A DNA stretch of 64,000 nucleotides from assembly GCA_029204045.2 (NCBI GenBank), contig CM055077.1, positions 13,654,584 to 13,718,583 of the forward strand, written 5' to 3'. Both the position numbers and the translations under genes were made by a program. The DNA comes from Tillandsia leiboldiana (lineage: Eukaryota; Streptophyta; Magnoliopsida; Poales; Bromeliaceae). How positions within the stretch are numbered: position 1 is the first letter of the stretch; each line of letters opens with the position of its first letter. Under the pieces are notes generated by a model, which made no database searches, was not told the DNA's origin, and saw only the letters and a program-made list of their open reading frames with translations. Positions 1 through 7,858 of the stretch are shown here, piece by piece.

Positions 1-411
1 CTGAAAGTCTCGCCTTCGAAGGGGATTCGGAGATTCGGTATTCGTGGGAAACTGAGCCCTCGTTATATTGGACCTTTTGAGGTGTTGGAGCGCTTAGGGC
101 CAGTTGCCTACAGGCTTGCGCTTCCTCCCAGACTTTCGGGTGTTCACAATGTTTTTCATGTTTCGACACTGAGGAGGTATGTTCATGACCCGTCTCATAT
201 TATCGATTTCACTCCATTGGAGGTTGCTGAGGACCTGAGTTATGTTGAGCGGCCGTTGAGGATCTTGGATCGTAAGGTTAGGGAGTTGCGCAGTCGGGCC
301 ATCCCCTATGTGAAGGTTCTCTGGAGCAGTCATGATGAGCGCGAGGCTACCTGGGAGTTGGAGTCAGCGATGATGGATGCTCACCCCCACTTGTTTGAGG
401 CCGCTACCTGA
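1..411 (+). CDS. Ty3-gypsy integrase C-terminus with chromodomain (5' partial, gypsy F)
   Basis: The frame is open from the first base of the window and ends at TGA 409-411, giving about 136 residues of the C-terminal part of a gypsy pol polyprotein. The first 55 residues carry the GPF/Y-type tail of integrase (RYIGPFEVLERLGPVAYRL), followed by the VFHVSTLRRYVHD segment. Residues about 75-130 read as a chromodomain-like module (ILDRKVRELRSRAIPYVKV, then HDEREATWELES). In chromoviruses this module follows the DDE core and is thought to steer integration to particular chromatin. No frameshift or stop is visible, and a polypurine tract and LTR follow directly, so this is the end of pol of a fairly young element whose remainder lies left of the window. 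The Tekay/Del assignment rests on the chromodomain and the very long LTR and is inference. Confidence 0.93.
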   Translation: MKVSPSKGIRRFGIRGKLSPRYIGPFEVLERLGPVAYRLALPPRLSGVHNVFHVSTLRRYVHDPSHIIDFTPLEVAEDLSYVERPLRILDRKVRELRSRAIPYVKVLWSSHDEREATWELESAMMDAHPHLFEAAT

Positions 412-449
412 GGTATGACTTTTGTTTCGAGGACGAAACTTTTTCTTGT

Positions 450-458
450 AGGGGAGGA
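450..458 (+). other. Polypurine tract of gypsy F
   Basis: The purine run AGGGGAGGA lies immediately before the TG that opens the 3' LTR, 39 bases after the pol stop. It is the expected plus-strand primer site. The motif TTTCGAGGACGAAA just upstream recurs before the LTRs of gypsy E and, modified, gypsy M. Confidence 0.88.
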
Positions 459-779
459 TGTAGTGTACCGGTTTTCCCATGCAACTTTCCGGTGAATCCA
501 TTGTGTAGAACACCTAGTGTTGGTGTCTAGCCCATGGTGCATCGAAGGGGTGCCACAGATGGACCTCGTGAGACTTGGATAGATGATTTGGCCTTCGGCT
601 GTGATTGCCGAATTTTAGAAAATGTTTTGGGCCAATCTGAGGTTGGATTTGGATTCAGCGCGGAAAAAACGCTTGAAAACGGCTATTTGCTTGTTGAATT
701 TGGAGTCCGGATGACCAAATGCGGGCTTCCGGAAGATTTGGGGGATTTTCGGTGCATGGGGGAGCCTCGTGGACCGGCC

Positions 780-1040
780 TGAGCCACGTGGCGGCCTATT
801 ATTGGCCGGCTCACGCAGCTCGGTCCACGGGGTAGCGCGGCGGTGCATGGACCGCAGGCGGGTGGCACGTGGCGTGCCCGGATAGGCCGGCGCACGCGGC
901 ACGGCTCATTGGATTTGCGGGATTGCGGTGGACCGGGCGCACGGCACGTGGCGGCGTCAGATTCGTCGGCCCACGTGGGCGCGGTCCACGGGTGCGCGGG
1001 GGGGGGCGCCTCGGTACTGTGCACGCACGTGCGCGCACAG
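780..1040 (+). promoter_or_regulatory. GC-rich upstream promoter region of LTR F with repeated G-box modules
   Basis: CACGTG cores occur near 786, 866, 945, 973 and 1026. Several sit in a loose module: CACGTGGC, then about 10-15 bases, then ATTGG (CCAAT box on the other strand), then CGGTCCACG. The same module recurs in LTRs K, L, E and H. G-boxes bind bZIP and bHLH factors in plants, so this is probably the enhancer part of U3; that role is inferred. The imperfect palindrome at 1015-1040 corresponds to the sequence at which the contig starting at 7859 breaks off. Confidence 0.65.
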
Positions 1041-1235
1041 TGGCGCAGGCGGGGCGGTCGGCCGCACTCGAGTGCGACACGCGTCGCCTCGAGATTGGGC
1101 GGCCGTACCTACCCCGCTGACCGCGAGGGGGACACGCGGCGTGTCGTGGGCGCGGGGATCCGCTGTCCCCTGTTCGGGGCTACGTGGCGCTCCCTGGCGC
1201 TTCCGGGCGCGTCGGACGGAAGGGTGCAACCCGGG

Positions 1236-1310
1236 TTTCCGGGCGCAGTGCGCCCGGAAACCGCGCCCGAAAACCCGGCCCGTTATGCTTGTGGGCTGGG
1301 CCTATAAATA
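1236..1310 (+). promoter_or_regulatory. Core promoter of LTR F: palindrome and TATA box
   Basis: 1236-1260 is a perfect palindrome with 12-base arms around one central base (arm TTTCCGGGCGCA). The TATA box TATAAATA is at 1303-1310, 43 bases further on. LTRs K, H, E and L have a perfect palindrome at a comparable place upstream of TATA. Confidence 0.75.
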
Positions 1311-1424
1311 GGACCCCCCTTTCGTTTCTTTGTCTTTTTTGGACCTTTTTCACTGGGCTCCCTTCACAGAAGTTCCTCCTCTCTCTGTGCTCTACCCTTT
1401 GGAGAAGTTTGAAGATTTTTGGAG

Positions 1425-2003
1425 GCACGCGTCCCGAGGTTCACCATTTTACGGCGCGGCGCGATGCTTGTTCTCCGGCGATCCTCTTCGCCCCTTCTCA
1501 GTGTTTGGACTCCTCCGACTCACCCCGACCTCGGAATCCGCCGATTCTTGCGCCGTTGGACTCGCGACAGGTAGGGCTTCAACTCCTGTGTTTTATGGTT
1601 CCTCGATTTCCGTGCTGATCTTGGAGTTTTCTTAGCACCCATTTGACCCTTTTTCTTCGCGGACTTTTGGGACAGCACCGCAGTGTTCTTGCCATATCTT
1701 TTCGCTCAGGCGTCGGAACGAGGCGATTCAAAAGGCAATTTTCATCTACGCTTCGCATGGAGTCTCCTGGATTTTTCTCAGAATTTTCTGAATTTTACTC
1801 CAGGGTGAGAATCTTCTTCCTCTGTGGTTCCTTGTTACAGGAATTTAGTGCAGTTTGGATTCGGGGTGTACCCCTTGTCGGATTTTTATCTCAGCGTAGG
1901 AAACTCCAAATTGGGCGTGCAGGTACTTGTTTCGACGGGCTCGTCGCAAGGATCGCGATAGTATTTTTCTTGGATTTTTCTGGAGATTATTCGCAGGTGA
2001 AAA
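1425..2003 (+). other. Conserved leader blocks in LTR F
   Basis: Downstream of TATA, the block TTTTACGGCGCGGCG (from 1447) is shared almost unchanged with LTRs K (57411), L (59817) and E (minus, 13491-13517), always about 145-165 bases after TATA. Next come donor-like sites ACAGGTAGG (about 1568) and GCAGGTGAAAA (about 1990), and the shared motif GGGCGTGCAGGTAC (about 1914). A role in leader splicing, packaging or translation is possible but not shown. Confidence 0.5.
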
Positions 2004-2908
2004 TTAGTGAATTGTGGACTGCTGGTTGGGGGGACAGATTCTGGAATTGTGGATGTTTAGCTTATGTATTTTCCTTTGGGGTACTTTGTACAGATTGGTG
2101 GTGTATTTGGACTGGTCTTGGACTTCGCCTTTGGATAATTGGAATAGCGCTTCAGGTGGGTGATGTTGTGAACCTCCTACTTGTGAATGTCACTAGGCCT
2201 ATTAGAATGCCATGATTATATGTAATTAATGGTGAATGTATCTAGCATGCTTGTATGAGATTAAGGTTCCTTTGCTATTACTTGCATTGTTAGCAAGCTA
2301 CAAGTTAGTAAGTGGTGTTTCCATGTTTAGATATGCAATTTAATTAGTTGGAAAGAATGCTATAGCCATATCATATTGTATGTTGAGGGAAGGTTTGGGC
2401 ATGTGATTAGAATGAATGTTGTAAAAGGGGTACTTGCTAGTAGATTGTGCATCTAAAATGTATTAAGTATCATATATCTTACCACATGTACATCGGGATT
2501 TGCCCAAACACTTAATGTTGCATATGTTTGAATAATTGGAATAATTATGGCAAATAAAGGACTTTGCATGCTTGAATGGTCATCTAGGTAGGCCACCTTT
2601 TTCTGCTACACCAACTTATTGGAATTGACTTAGGAGAAACCATGCTTTTGTTTATCCTCCTGTCGTCTAGCCTAAAGGGATTGTGTAGTCAGATGTTCAG
2701 AGTTGGGACAGTCGGGGATTGAGTTTTGGGGGTTGCGGCGACCGCGGACTGTGGGCGGTTGACCGGATTATTATTATTACTTTTGCACCAGATTGGGGGT
2801 AGGGGATCGAGTTTCCCTTTTAGTGGATGGGTTTTCCCACTTTGATCAGGGTCGTGACCCCGTCCTGCTATTTATGGTACTGATGATACTAGTGACAGTG
2901 ATGCTATG

Positions 2909-3018
2909 CTCGTGTGGGGTCGCTCCCCTCGAGTGCCACTCCGGAGTAGGATTTCGACCGTGTTGGGTGCCGGTCAGGCCGTGTTGGGTGCCGGTCAGGC
3001 CGTGTTGGGTTCCGGTCT
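2909..3018 (+). repeat. Conserved box plus 21-bp minisatellite in LTR F
   Basis: 2909-2946 is a 38-base block (TCGCTCCCC, CTCGAG, then CACTCCGGAG) that is almost identical in all four well-preserved gypsy LTRs. Directly after it, 2959-3018 holds nearly three copies of a 21-bp unit (core GTGTTGGGTGCCGGTCAGG). In LTR E the same place holds a different repeat of about 50 bp. Confidence 0.7.
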
Positions 3019-3752
3019 ATTTGGACAGGGGAGATACTCAGTTGTGAGGTTGACAGCAGAGCAGGCAGTACCAGTGTTTACTGGTGTTTTGATTGTGTTG
3101 GTCTGTCAGTCCTTACGTTCTGGTGCTTGCCTTTAGCCATTCTCTAGCAGACATCGTAGAGGCATGTTAGTGGTAGCTTTGCATCAGTAGTGTACTTGTA
3201 GCTTACCACCTTTGTTTCATTTTCTTCGCCTCTGATAGTCCTAGTGGGCATGTCTGAGTTTGAGGTCTACCCACTAGGGGAGGCTACTGTTTTTATAGTA
3301 GTTCTCACCCCCCCCACTGTTTTCTCTTTTCTGTTCCCCTTTGTTTTGCAGAGTTCTCTGCGGGAGTTGCGGGACCCTCTTCCCTGGACCGAGGTAAGAG
3401 GATCGCTGACTAGATAGCCACTGCCCCCGAGTTCGAGTTTTTGATAGTTTTGATGTATCCCCAGTACACTCAGACGGTTGTATTTTCCTTTTATTTTGGG
3501 TCTGGCTGCGGCCAGCTGGTTGTATATATTTCGTGAGCTGGGAGAGACACTTGTATATTTTTGAGAGCTTACTGTACTTTATTTCCAGCATTTGTCTGAG
3601 TTGTATTAGTTTTAGTTAGCTCTGTTTTATGCTCCTTTATTACTTGTTTTATATCTGAGCAGGTTATCAGCGCTTCGTGTACACGGAAAATTCCGTATGC
3701 ACGGCGGATCTGTGGACGGGCCCGGGTTCTGGTTTACACCCGGGGCGTGACA

Positions 3753-3757
3753 TGACT
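3753..3757. repeat. Target-site duplication at the 3' end of gypsy F
   Basis: TGACT, which reads AGTCA on the minus strand, follows the LTR. The bases beyond it are minus-strand Sirevirus pol. It pairs with AATCA at 8419-8423, one mismatch. Confidence 0.6.
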
Positions 3758-3850
3758 AATGCTTATGAGGTTAGTCTTAAGGCCTTCAACGAATAGAACA
3801 TTGTTCAAAACCGGGCCATCTGGAATAGCAATTGTTCCTTTGCCAAATAT
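3758..3850 (-). pseudogene. Sirevirus pol fragment (between protease and integrase)
   Basis: The reverse complement reads as about 30 residues ending VLFVEGLKTNLISIS. This matches residues about 704-733 of the intact Sirevirus D polyprotein, the stretch after the protease. The coding sense runs right to left and breaks off at the gypsy F LTR exactly where plus-strand Sirevirus C resumes at 8424. Upstream of about 3850 the similarity stops and a gypsy fragment begins, so the rest of gag and protease of this copy is missing. This is a scrap with no function of its own; its value is as a marker of the insertion site of gypsy F. Confidence 0.85.
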
Positions 3851-4065
3851 TGTGCTCTCGAGCTCCCAAGTGGCCTCCTACTCATCATGGTTAGCCTACA
3901 GCACCTTCATATATGTAATGGAACAGTTCCTCAAATGCTTCTTTTGTCGATCGACTATTTTCCACGGGTACTCATCATAGCTCAAGTCTTCCCGTAGATT
4001 CCGCGGTGGGTAGTCGATCATATGAGCCGGGTCATGAACATACTGGCGGAGTCAGCACAGTAATG
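3851..4065 (-). pseudogene. Decayed gypsy integrase tail / chromodomain fragment
   Basis: On the minus strand the segment translates to QYVHDPAHMIDY, then EDLSYDEYP, then KIVDRQ, then HDE*EATWELES, with internal stops. This matches in order the F protein at 1-411 (YVHDPSHIIDF, EDLSYVERP, ILDRK, HDEREATWELES). It is therefore the end of a second, older chromovirus pol in the opposite orientation. No polypurine tract or LTR follows at its 3' side, because the sequence jumps into the Sirevirus scrap at about 3850. From about 4066 to 4247 I recognise nothing. Confidence 0.75.
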
Positions 4066-4247
4066 ACGCGCTCAAACAGTTACTTACGCTTCTAGTACTC
4101 AATAGACAATATCACAGAACTTGATAAGCCATCCAACCGTTTCGATCTGGTTTGGTTTGGTAATCCAGTGAATTGGCCACGAAGTTGATTCAATTGTGTC
4201 TAGACTAGTGTTTTGCTGGAATCAAAATCAAAATGTTGACCGAGTCA

Positions 4248-4346
4248 TGAGGGTTATGTAAATATGGATCTGAATAGGGGAAAAACCACCTAGAGGGGGA
4301 GGTGAATAGGTGTAAACAATAAACACACCAAATCGTTGCGTAAAAA
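4248..4346 (-). repeat. Sirevirus LTR 3'-end fragment
   Basis: About 100 bases match the U5 end of the Sirevirus LTRs (GGGTTATG, then GAATAGGTGTAAACAATAAA), including the ACACCTA/TAGGTGT inverted repeat in slightly altered form (CCACCTA). The similarity ends after the GTAAAAATTG segment. It is a truncated relic in the same orientation as LTR G. Confidence 0.75.
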
Positions 4347-5153
4347 TTGTTACGGCTTTTTGTGTTGGCATATTTCGTGAGTTGAGTCGGAGTCTTAAAG
4401 GGAAAAAATTGTCAAATCAGCTTTCGAAGACTCATTGAAGATTCAACATGAGCTCAAGATAACACTCAGGTATGGTTAATTAAACCTTGGTGTAGTAATC
4501 TAGAAAATTAAAGACTTTATAATTACCTTTGGAATTTATAAAATTGGTAATTTTGGCAAAAATGGGAATCTTTAGTACAATAGTGGCCCTAAAATATCGA
4601 CTTTTGATCGGGGCCTGATCTCGAAAATCTGAGATCACCATTGCGATCGTCTCGACGAAACATGAAAAGTTCATATTCACTTGTCGACGATCCAACGGTC
4701 GGATTTTCCGTAAAACAGCGAAGAAGAAACGGGTCCCACAACTTAAGTTGTGAATAGTAACCTCTATTTTAAATGGCCCTTCGATCGTCATCGGCCGTTT
4801 CACTGTCTGGAACCCTGACATAGGGGTATGAGTAGTCGATCCTAGCTAATTTCAATGTTCTGAGCACAATGGCACTGACGGTTTTCGCGTTTGGCGATCC
4901 GGGTGCATCGAAGTGCGTGCGTCGGTTTGCGACCTACAGAACTAGTTGGCCCGAGATTTCATATGAGCGCCAAATCAAACAAATAAATAGGCTATTTTGA
5001 AGGTCTCGACGAGCCGGACGTCGTGGCGAAGTCCTCTTCGCAATTCGGCGAACAGTTTGTCTCGAAATGCGTGAAAGGTGCCGAAAAAGCGGGTATTTTT
5101 GAAGAAACCTTAATATTTTATGTAGCTAAATTAGTGGGATTAATACTATGAGG
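4347..5153. other. Unassigned repeat-like DNA
   Basis: I find no convincing coding frame, tract or terminal motif here. The composition (GGTCGGATTTTCCG, ATCTGAGATCACC) recalls plant LTR leader sequence, but no second copy exists in the window. It may be part of the LTR of a third retrotransposon family; confidence is low. Confidence 0.3.
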
Positions 5154-5454
5154 TGTGTTGGGTCGTATATAACACGGATCTAAATAGGGGAAGAAACACC
5201 TAGAGGGGGGTGAATAGGTGTAAACGTATAAACACTCCAAAAATCGTTGCGATAAAACCCAATGCGGAAAATAAAATAACACGCAAGATTTTTACGTGGA
5301 AAACTCCATCACCGGAGTAAAAAACCACGGGACCGATAACACGGCAGAAATCCACTAGAATTAAAACACGTACAAGGTGATTTACCGTACACACTTACGA
5401 CTCAACCTTTTCCATACGCTCCTAGAGGATCTTCTCCGCTCGCTCCGACGCTTC

Positions 5455-5631
5455 TCGAATCCACGATCTGCGCCCAACGCCGAATCCACGGCGTCCAACG
5501 TCGAATCCACGACGTCCGACCGAATCCACGGTCTTCACCCAATAGCCCCGTTCGAATCCACGAACGTGCCTCGCTCCGAATCCACGAGAGCGATTGAACC
5601 TTGAATCCACAAGGACACGCGAATCCACGCG
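5455..5631 (-). repeat. Array of eight hairpins with constant loop in LTR G
   Basis: Eight inverted repeats lie in a row, each with the loop AATCCA on the plus strand (UGGAUU in the transcript) and each with a different stem. Left arms: TCG (5455), ACGCCG (5477), ACGTCG (5498), GACCG (5518), CGTTCG (5549), CGCTCCG with one bulge (5572), CCTTG (5599), CGCG (5618). Right arms complement them. The array lies about 280-460 bases downstream of the TATA box, so it should be transcribed as part of the leader RNA. LTR D keeps all eight with some changes; A/B keep one unit and part of a second. Confidence 0.8.
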
Positions 5632-5908
5632 CCGATTTTTGGGGAAAATCGTTGTTTTTGGGTGGTGATGATCCGCCGAATACTTAGATCAAAGATAGAT
5701 CGGAAATACCATCTAAGTATTCATTAGTTTGATTCAACTCAAGATGTGAGTATGAAAACCTAGAATCAAACTAATCAATATAGATGAAGAAACATAGAGT
5801 ATTCTCTAATGATTTCCTTTCTTCTCTATATGTGGATCTATAGCCGTATATGATGATACAAGAAAATGACGGCTATGTGGATTCACCCTAGAAAGAAAGA
5901 CATAGGGT

Positions 5909-5935
5909 GTATTTATAGGTTAGAAACCCTAGGAA
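5909..5935 (-). promoter_or_regulatory. Core promoter of LTR G: telo-box and TATA
   Basis: On the minus strand CCTAGGGTTTCTAACC is followed by TATAAATAC. AAACCCTA is the plant telo-box. LTR D has the same arrangement at 18511-18536. Confidence 0.75.
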
Positions 5936-5982
5936 GGAGATAAGAATCAAAAACCAACCATTTCTGGATATTTACGGACGGC

Positions 5983-6264
5983 GATCCGGATCGTGATAAC
6001 TAGGATCCGGATCGTCATAACAAAACAGCCAATTCCAGAAAAACGAAGGTTCGGGATCCGGATCATGTGACTACGATCCGGATCGTTCATACAGTTCACC
6101 AAACATCAACGTTCTGGATCCGGATTGCGAAGCAAGATCCGGATCGTTCAAGGTAGATGGTAAACTCAACGTTCGGGATCCGGATCAAGAGACTACGATC
6201 CGGATTGCGACGATGTATGAACGAACCACCTTCGGGATCCGGATCGAACAACCTGATCCGGATC
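5983..6264 (-). promoter_or_regulatory. Ten GATCCGGATC palindromes in five pairs (LTR G)
   Basis: Copies start at 5983/6004, 6055/6075, 6117/6136, 6177/6197 and 6236/6255. Spacing within pairs is 19-21 bases and between pairs about 60-70. Two copies end in T instead of C. The array lies just upstream of the TATA box in U3. Repeated CCGG palindromes are, from memory, a known trait of Sirevirus LTRs in other plants. Confidence 0.85.
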
Positions 6265-6491
6265 CTGAACATGTCCCAAGTCCAGTTTTTGATTTTTATG
6301 CAATGAAAGATTCTTCCAAGTGTTTCTACACTACAAGAAGTATTCGGATCACACAAATTCTTTAGTTAAACATACCTGATCCTTTTGAATTCTTCTTACT
6401 TGAGATTGAGTTAAATGATCCAACTTTCTTCACCTTCAATCTTCAAGACTTGAGACTTTCACGAAACTACGCCAACTCAAATTCCGTAACA

Positions 6492-6507
6492 ATCTCCCCC
6501 TTTGGCG
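6492..6507 (-). other. Polypurine tract of Sirevirus G
   Basis: CGCCAAAGGGGGAGAT on the minus strand precedes the LTR start TGTTACGG. It is the classical Sirevirus plus-strand primer motif. The same tract lies next to LTRs D and A/B. Confidence 0.9.
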
Positions 6508-7348
6508 GTTTCGTGACAAAACATAGATCCACTAAAGAAAATTCAAAAAGATATTTTTGTTGCTATCACCATACAACAAAAATTTACAATGGAGATCCAA
6601 AATACAATACATGAGTTAAAACCCTAAAACAGACTCTAGACTTAGACATCTGTACTCTCTGCAAAAAGAAATCATTCTTGACAAAAGAAATCGTTAGATA
6701 CCTCAAGAATTTTGTATCATTCAAAAAACACAAACAGAGATGAAGTTTAAACTCATTTATACTTACCATGACATTTATATTCAGATATGTAAACTGATCA
6801 TAGTTAAATAAACACCAACATATCCCTTTTGCACGTAAAAACCAAATGTCATGAACATGTTTGTGACAAACTAATATATATATAGATATGTAATTGATCA
6901 GAGTTAAGAACCAACATATCTTCTATGCAATATGTAATTGATCAGAGTTAAGAACCAACATATCTTCTATGCAATCAAAAACCAAGTGTCACAAACTTGT
7001 TAGTGAACATCAACTTGTTAGTTATATTACATGCCCAAATAGTTAGCAAATAGTTAGTCGAGGCATGCATTCAAACAAATGGAAAAACCAAAAGTTGAAG
7101 TTCTACTTACCTTTGTGTTCCAACACATCATCATGTTCAATCAATCATTGTTCAAGTTCTCTATAAACTCTCTCCCCCTTTTTGTCACAAAATTAGCCAA
7201 AAAACACAAAAATTTAAGGAGAGTTAAAGATTTCAAAAATTGTTCCGAAAAATAAGAACTAGAACTAAAAATAAGTCCTAAAAGCTGAACTAAAGTCTAA
7301 ACAGATAAAATCCTGCACAAATTTGCACAAAAATTGTTAAAGCACAAA
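6508..7348 (-). other. Non-coding 3' region of Sirevirus G with second polypurine tract
   Basis: This AT-rich stretch lies between the extra ORF and the LTR. A second purine tract, AAAAAGGGGGAGAG on the minus strand, is at 7170-7184 and is conserved in D (19579-19592) and B (about 47389). A 44-bp direct duplication occupies 6886-6973. No coding frame is credible. Confidence 0.65.
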
Positions 7349-7758
7349 TTAGTCATCCGAGTCTGAGTCCTCAGACGCACTATATCCCATCTTAGTGAAC
7401 ATGTTCTTGATCAATTTCCTCATTGAATTTACTTTCTTGGTCAATGTAATTTGGGATGCCGTTATGATCTCGAGTTCTTCAGACATTCGCCTTTGTTCTG
7501 ATGCTTGTTTAGACGGTGAGGCCGAGGTGCCGACACAAGGTTTCTTTCCAGTGGAATGTGTCGGAGTAACATGTGGTAGTTTGTGAAGTGACTTCACAAT
7601 CGTTGACTCATCTATCATCCCCCAACAGTGTTGATAAGATGTCGAGCTTATATCAATGTCAAACTTTTGTAAGATCCTCATGATGATTAACGGAAACGGA
7701 AGTCGCTCAGAAGGATGAGGATGCACAATATATCTTGACATTCTATTCCAAATTATAT
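7349..7758 (-). CDS. Post-pol ORF, C-terminal part (Sirevirus G), cut by gap
   Basis: About 136 residues are readable up to the N gap. They match the C-terminal third of the extra ORF of Sirevirus D: the core end (IIWNRMSRYIVHPHPSERLP against LIWSRMARYVEHSHPTERLP in D), a variable linker shorter than in D, and a coiled-coil tail (EELEIITASQITLTKKV) ending in an acidic SEDSDSDD. The function is unknown. The core resembles the plant family annotated as putative plant transposon protein, which is recognition from memory and unverified. No lesion is visible in the part present. The apparent continuation across the Ns into GC-rich LTR sequence is an artefact. Confidence 0.75.
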
Positions 7759-7858
7759 NNNNNNNNNNNNNNNNNNNNNNNNNNNNNNNNNNNNNNNNNN
7801 NNNNNNNNNNNNNNNNNNNNNNNNNNNNNNNNNNNNNNNNNNNNNNNNNNNNNNNNNN
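7759..7858. other. Assembly gap (100 N)
   Basis: Exactly 100 Ns, the usual placeholder for a scaffold join of unknown length. Left of it is Sirevirus G, right of it gypsy LTR. Confidence 0.99.

Larger units (their letters stand above)
459..3752 (+). repeat. 3' LTR of gypsy F (3294 bp, complete)
   Basis: The LTR starts TGTAGTGTACCGG after the polypurine tract and ends GGGGCGTGACA. In order it holds a GC-rich promoter region (about 780-1235), a perfect palindrome and TATA box (1236-1310), a transcribed leader with blocks shared by LTRs E, K and L, a 21-bp minisatellite (2959-3018) and a conserved 3' end with CCCGGGTTCTGGTTTACACC. Its first 560 bases are nearly identical to the reverse complement of 7859-8418; I count about six differences by eye. 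Open frames inside it, such as 843-1307 and 1643-2215, have no recognisable domain and follow the GC content, so I regard the LTR as non-coding. Confidence 0.92.
5154..6491 (-). repeat. 3' LTR of Sirevirus G (1338 bp)
   Basis: Read on the minus strand the LTR starts TGTTACGGAATTT at 6491, directly after a polypurine tract, and ends ACCCAACACA at 5154. It carries paired CCGG palindromes (5983-6264), a telo-box and TATA box (about 5909-5935), a hairpin array (5455-5631), a short hairpin ACTCC/GGAGT near 5306 and a U5 inverted repeat ACACCTA/TAGGTGT near 5200. LTR D (17742-19033) has the same plan. The LTRs of A/B are shorter because most of the hairpin array is deleted. Confidence 0.9.

Noticed and set aside
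843..1307. Several overlapping open frames of 80-150 codons on both strands in the GC-rich part of LTR F
   Set aside because: They follow the low stop-codon frequency of GC-rich DNA, have no domain and are not kept in frame in LTRs K and L.
1643..2215. Open frame of 190 codons in LTR F
   Set aside because: No recognisable domain; it lies in the leader and has no counterpart of similar length in LTRs K or L.
5455..5631. CRISPR-like array (constant element with variable spacers)
   Set aside because: The constant part is only six to nine bases and the variable parts are self-complementary stems; the context is a plant LTR.
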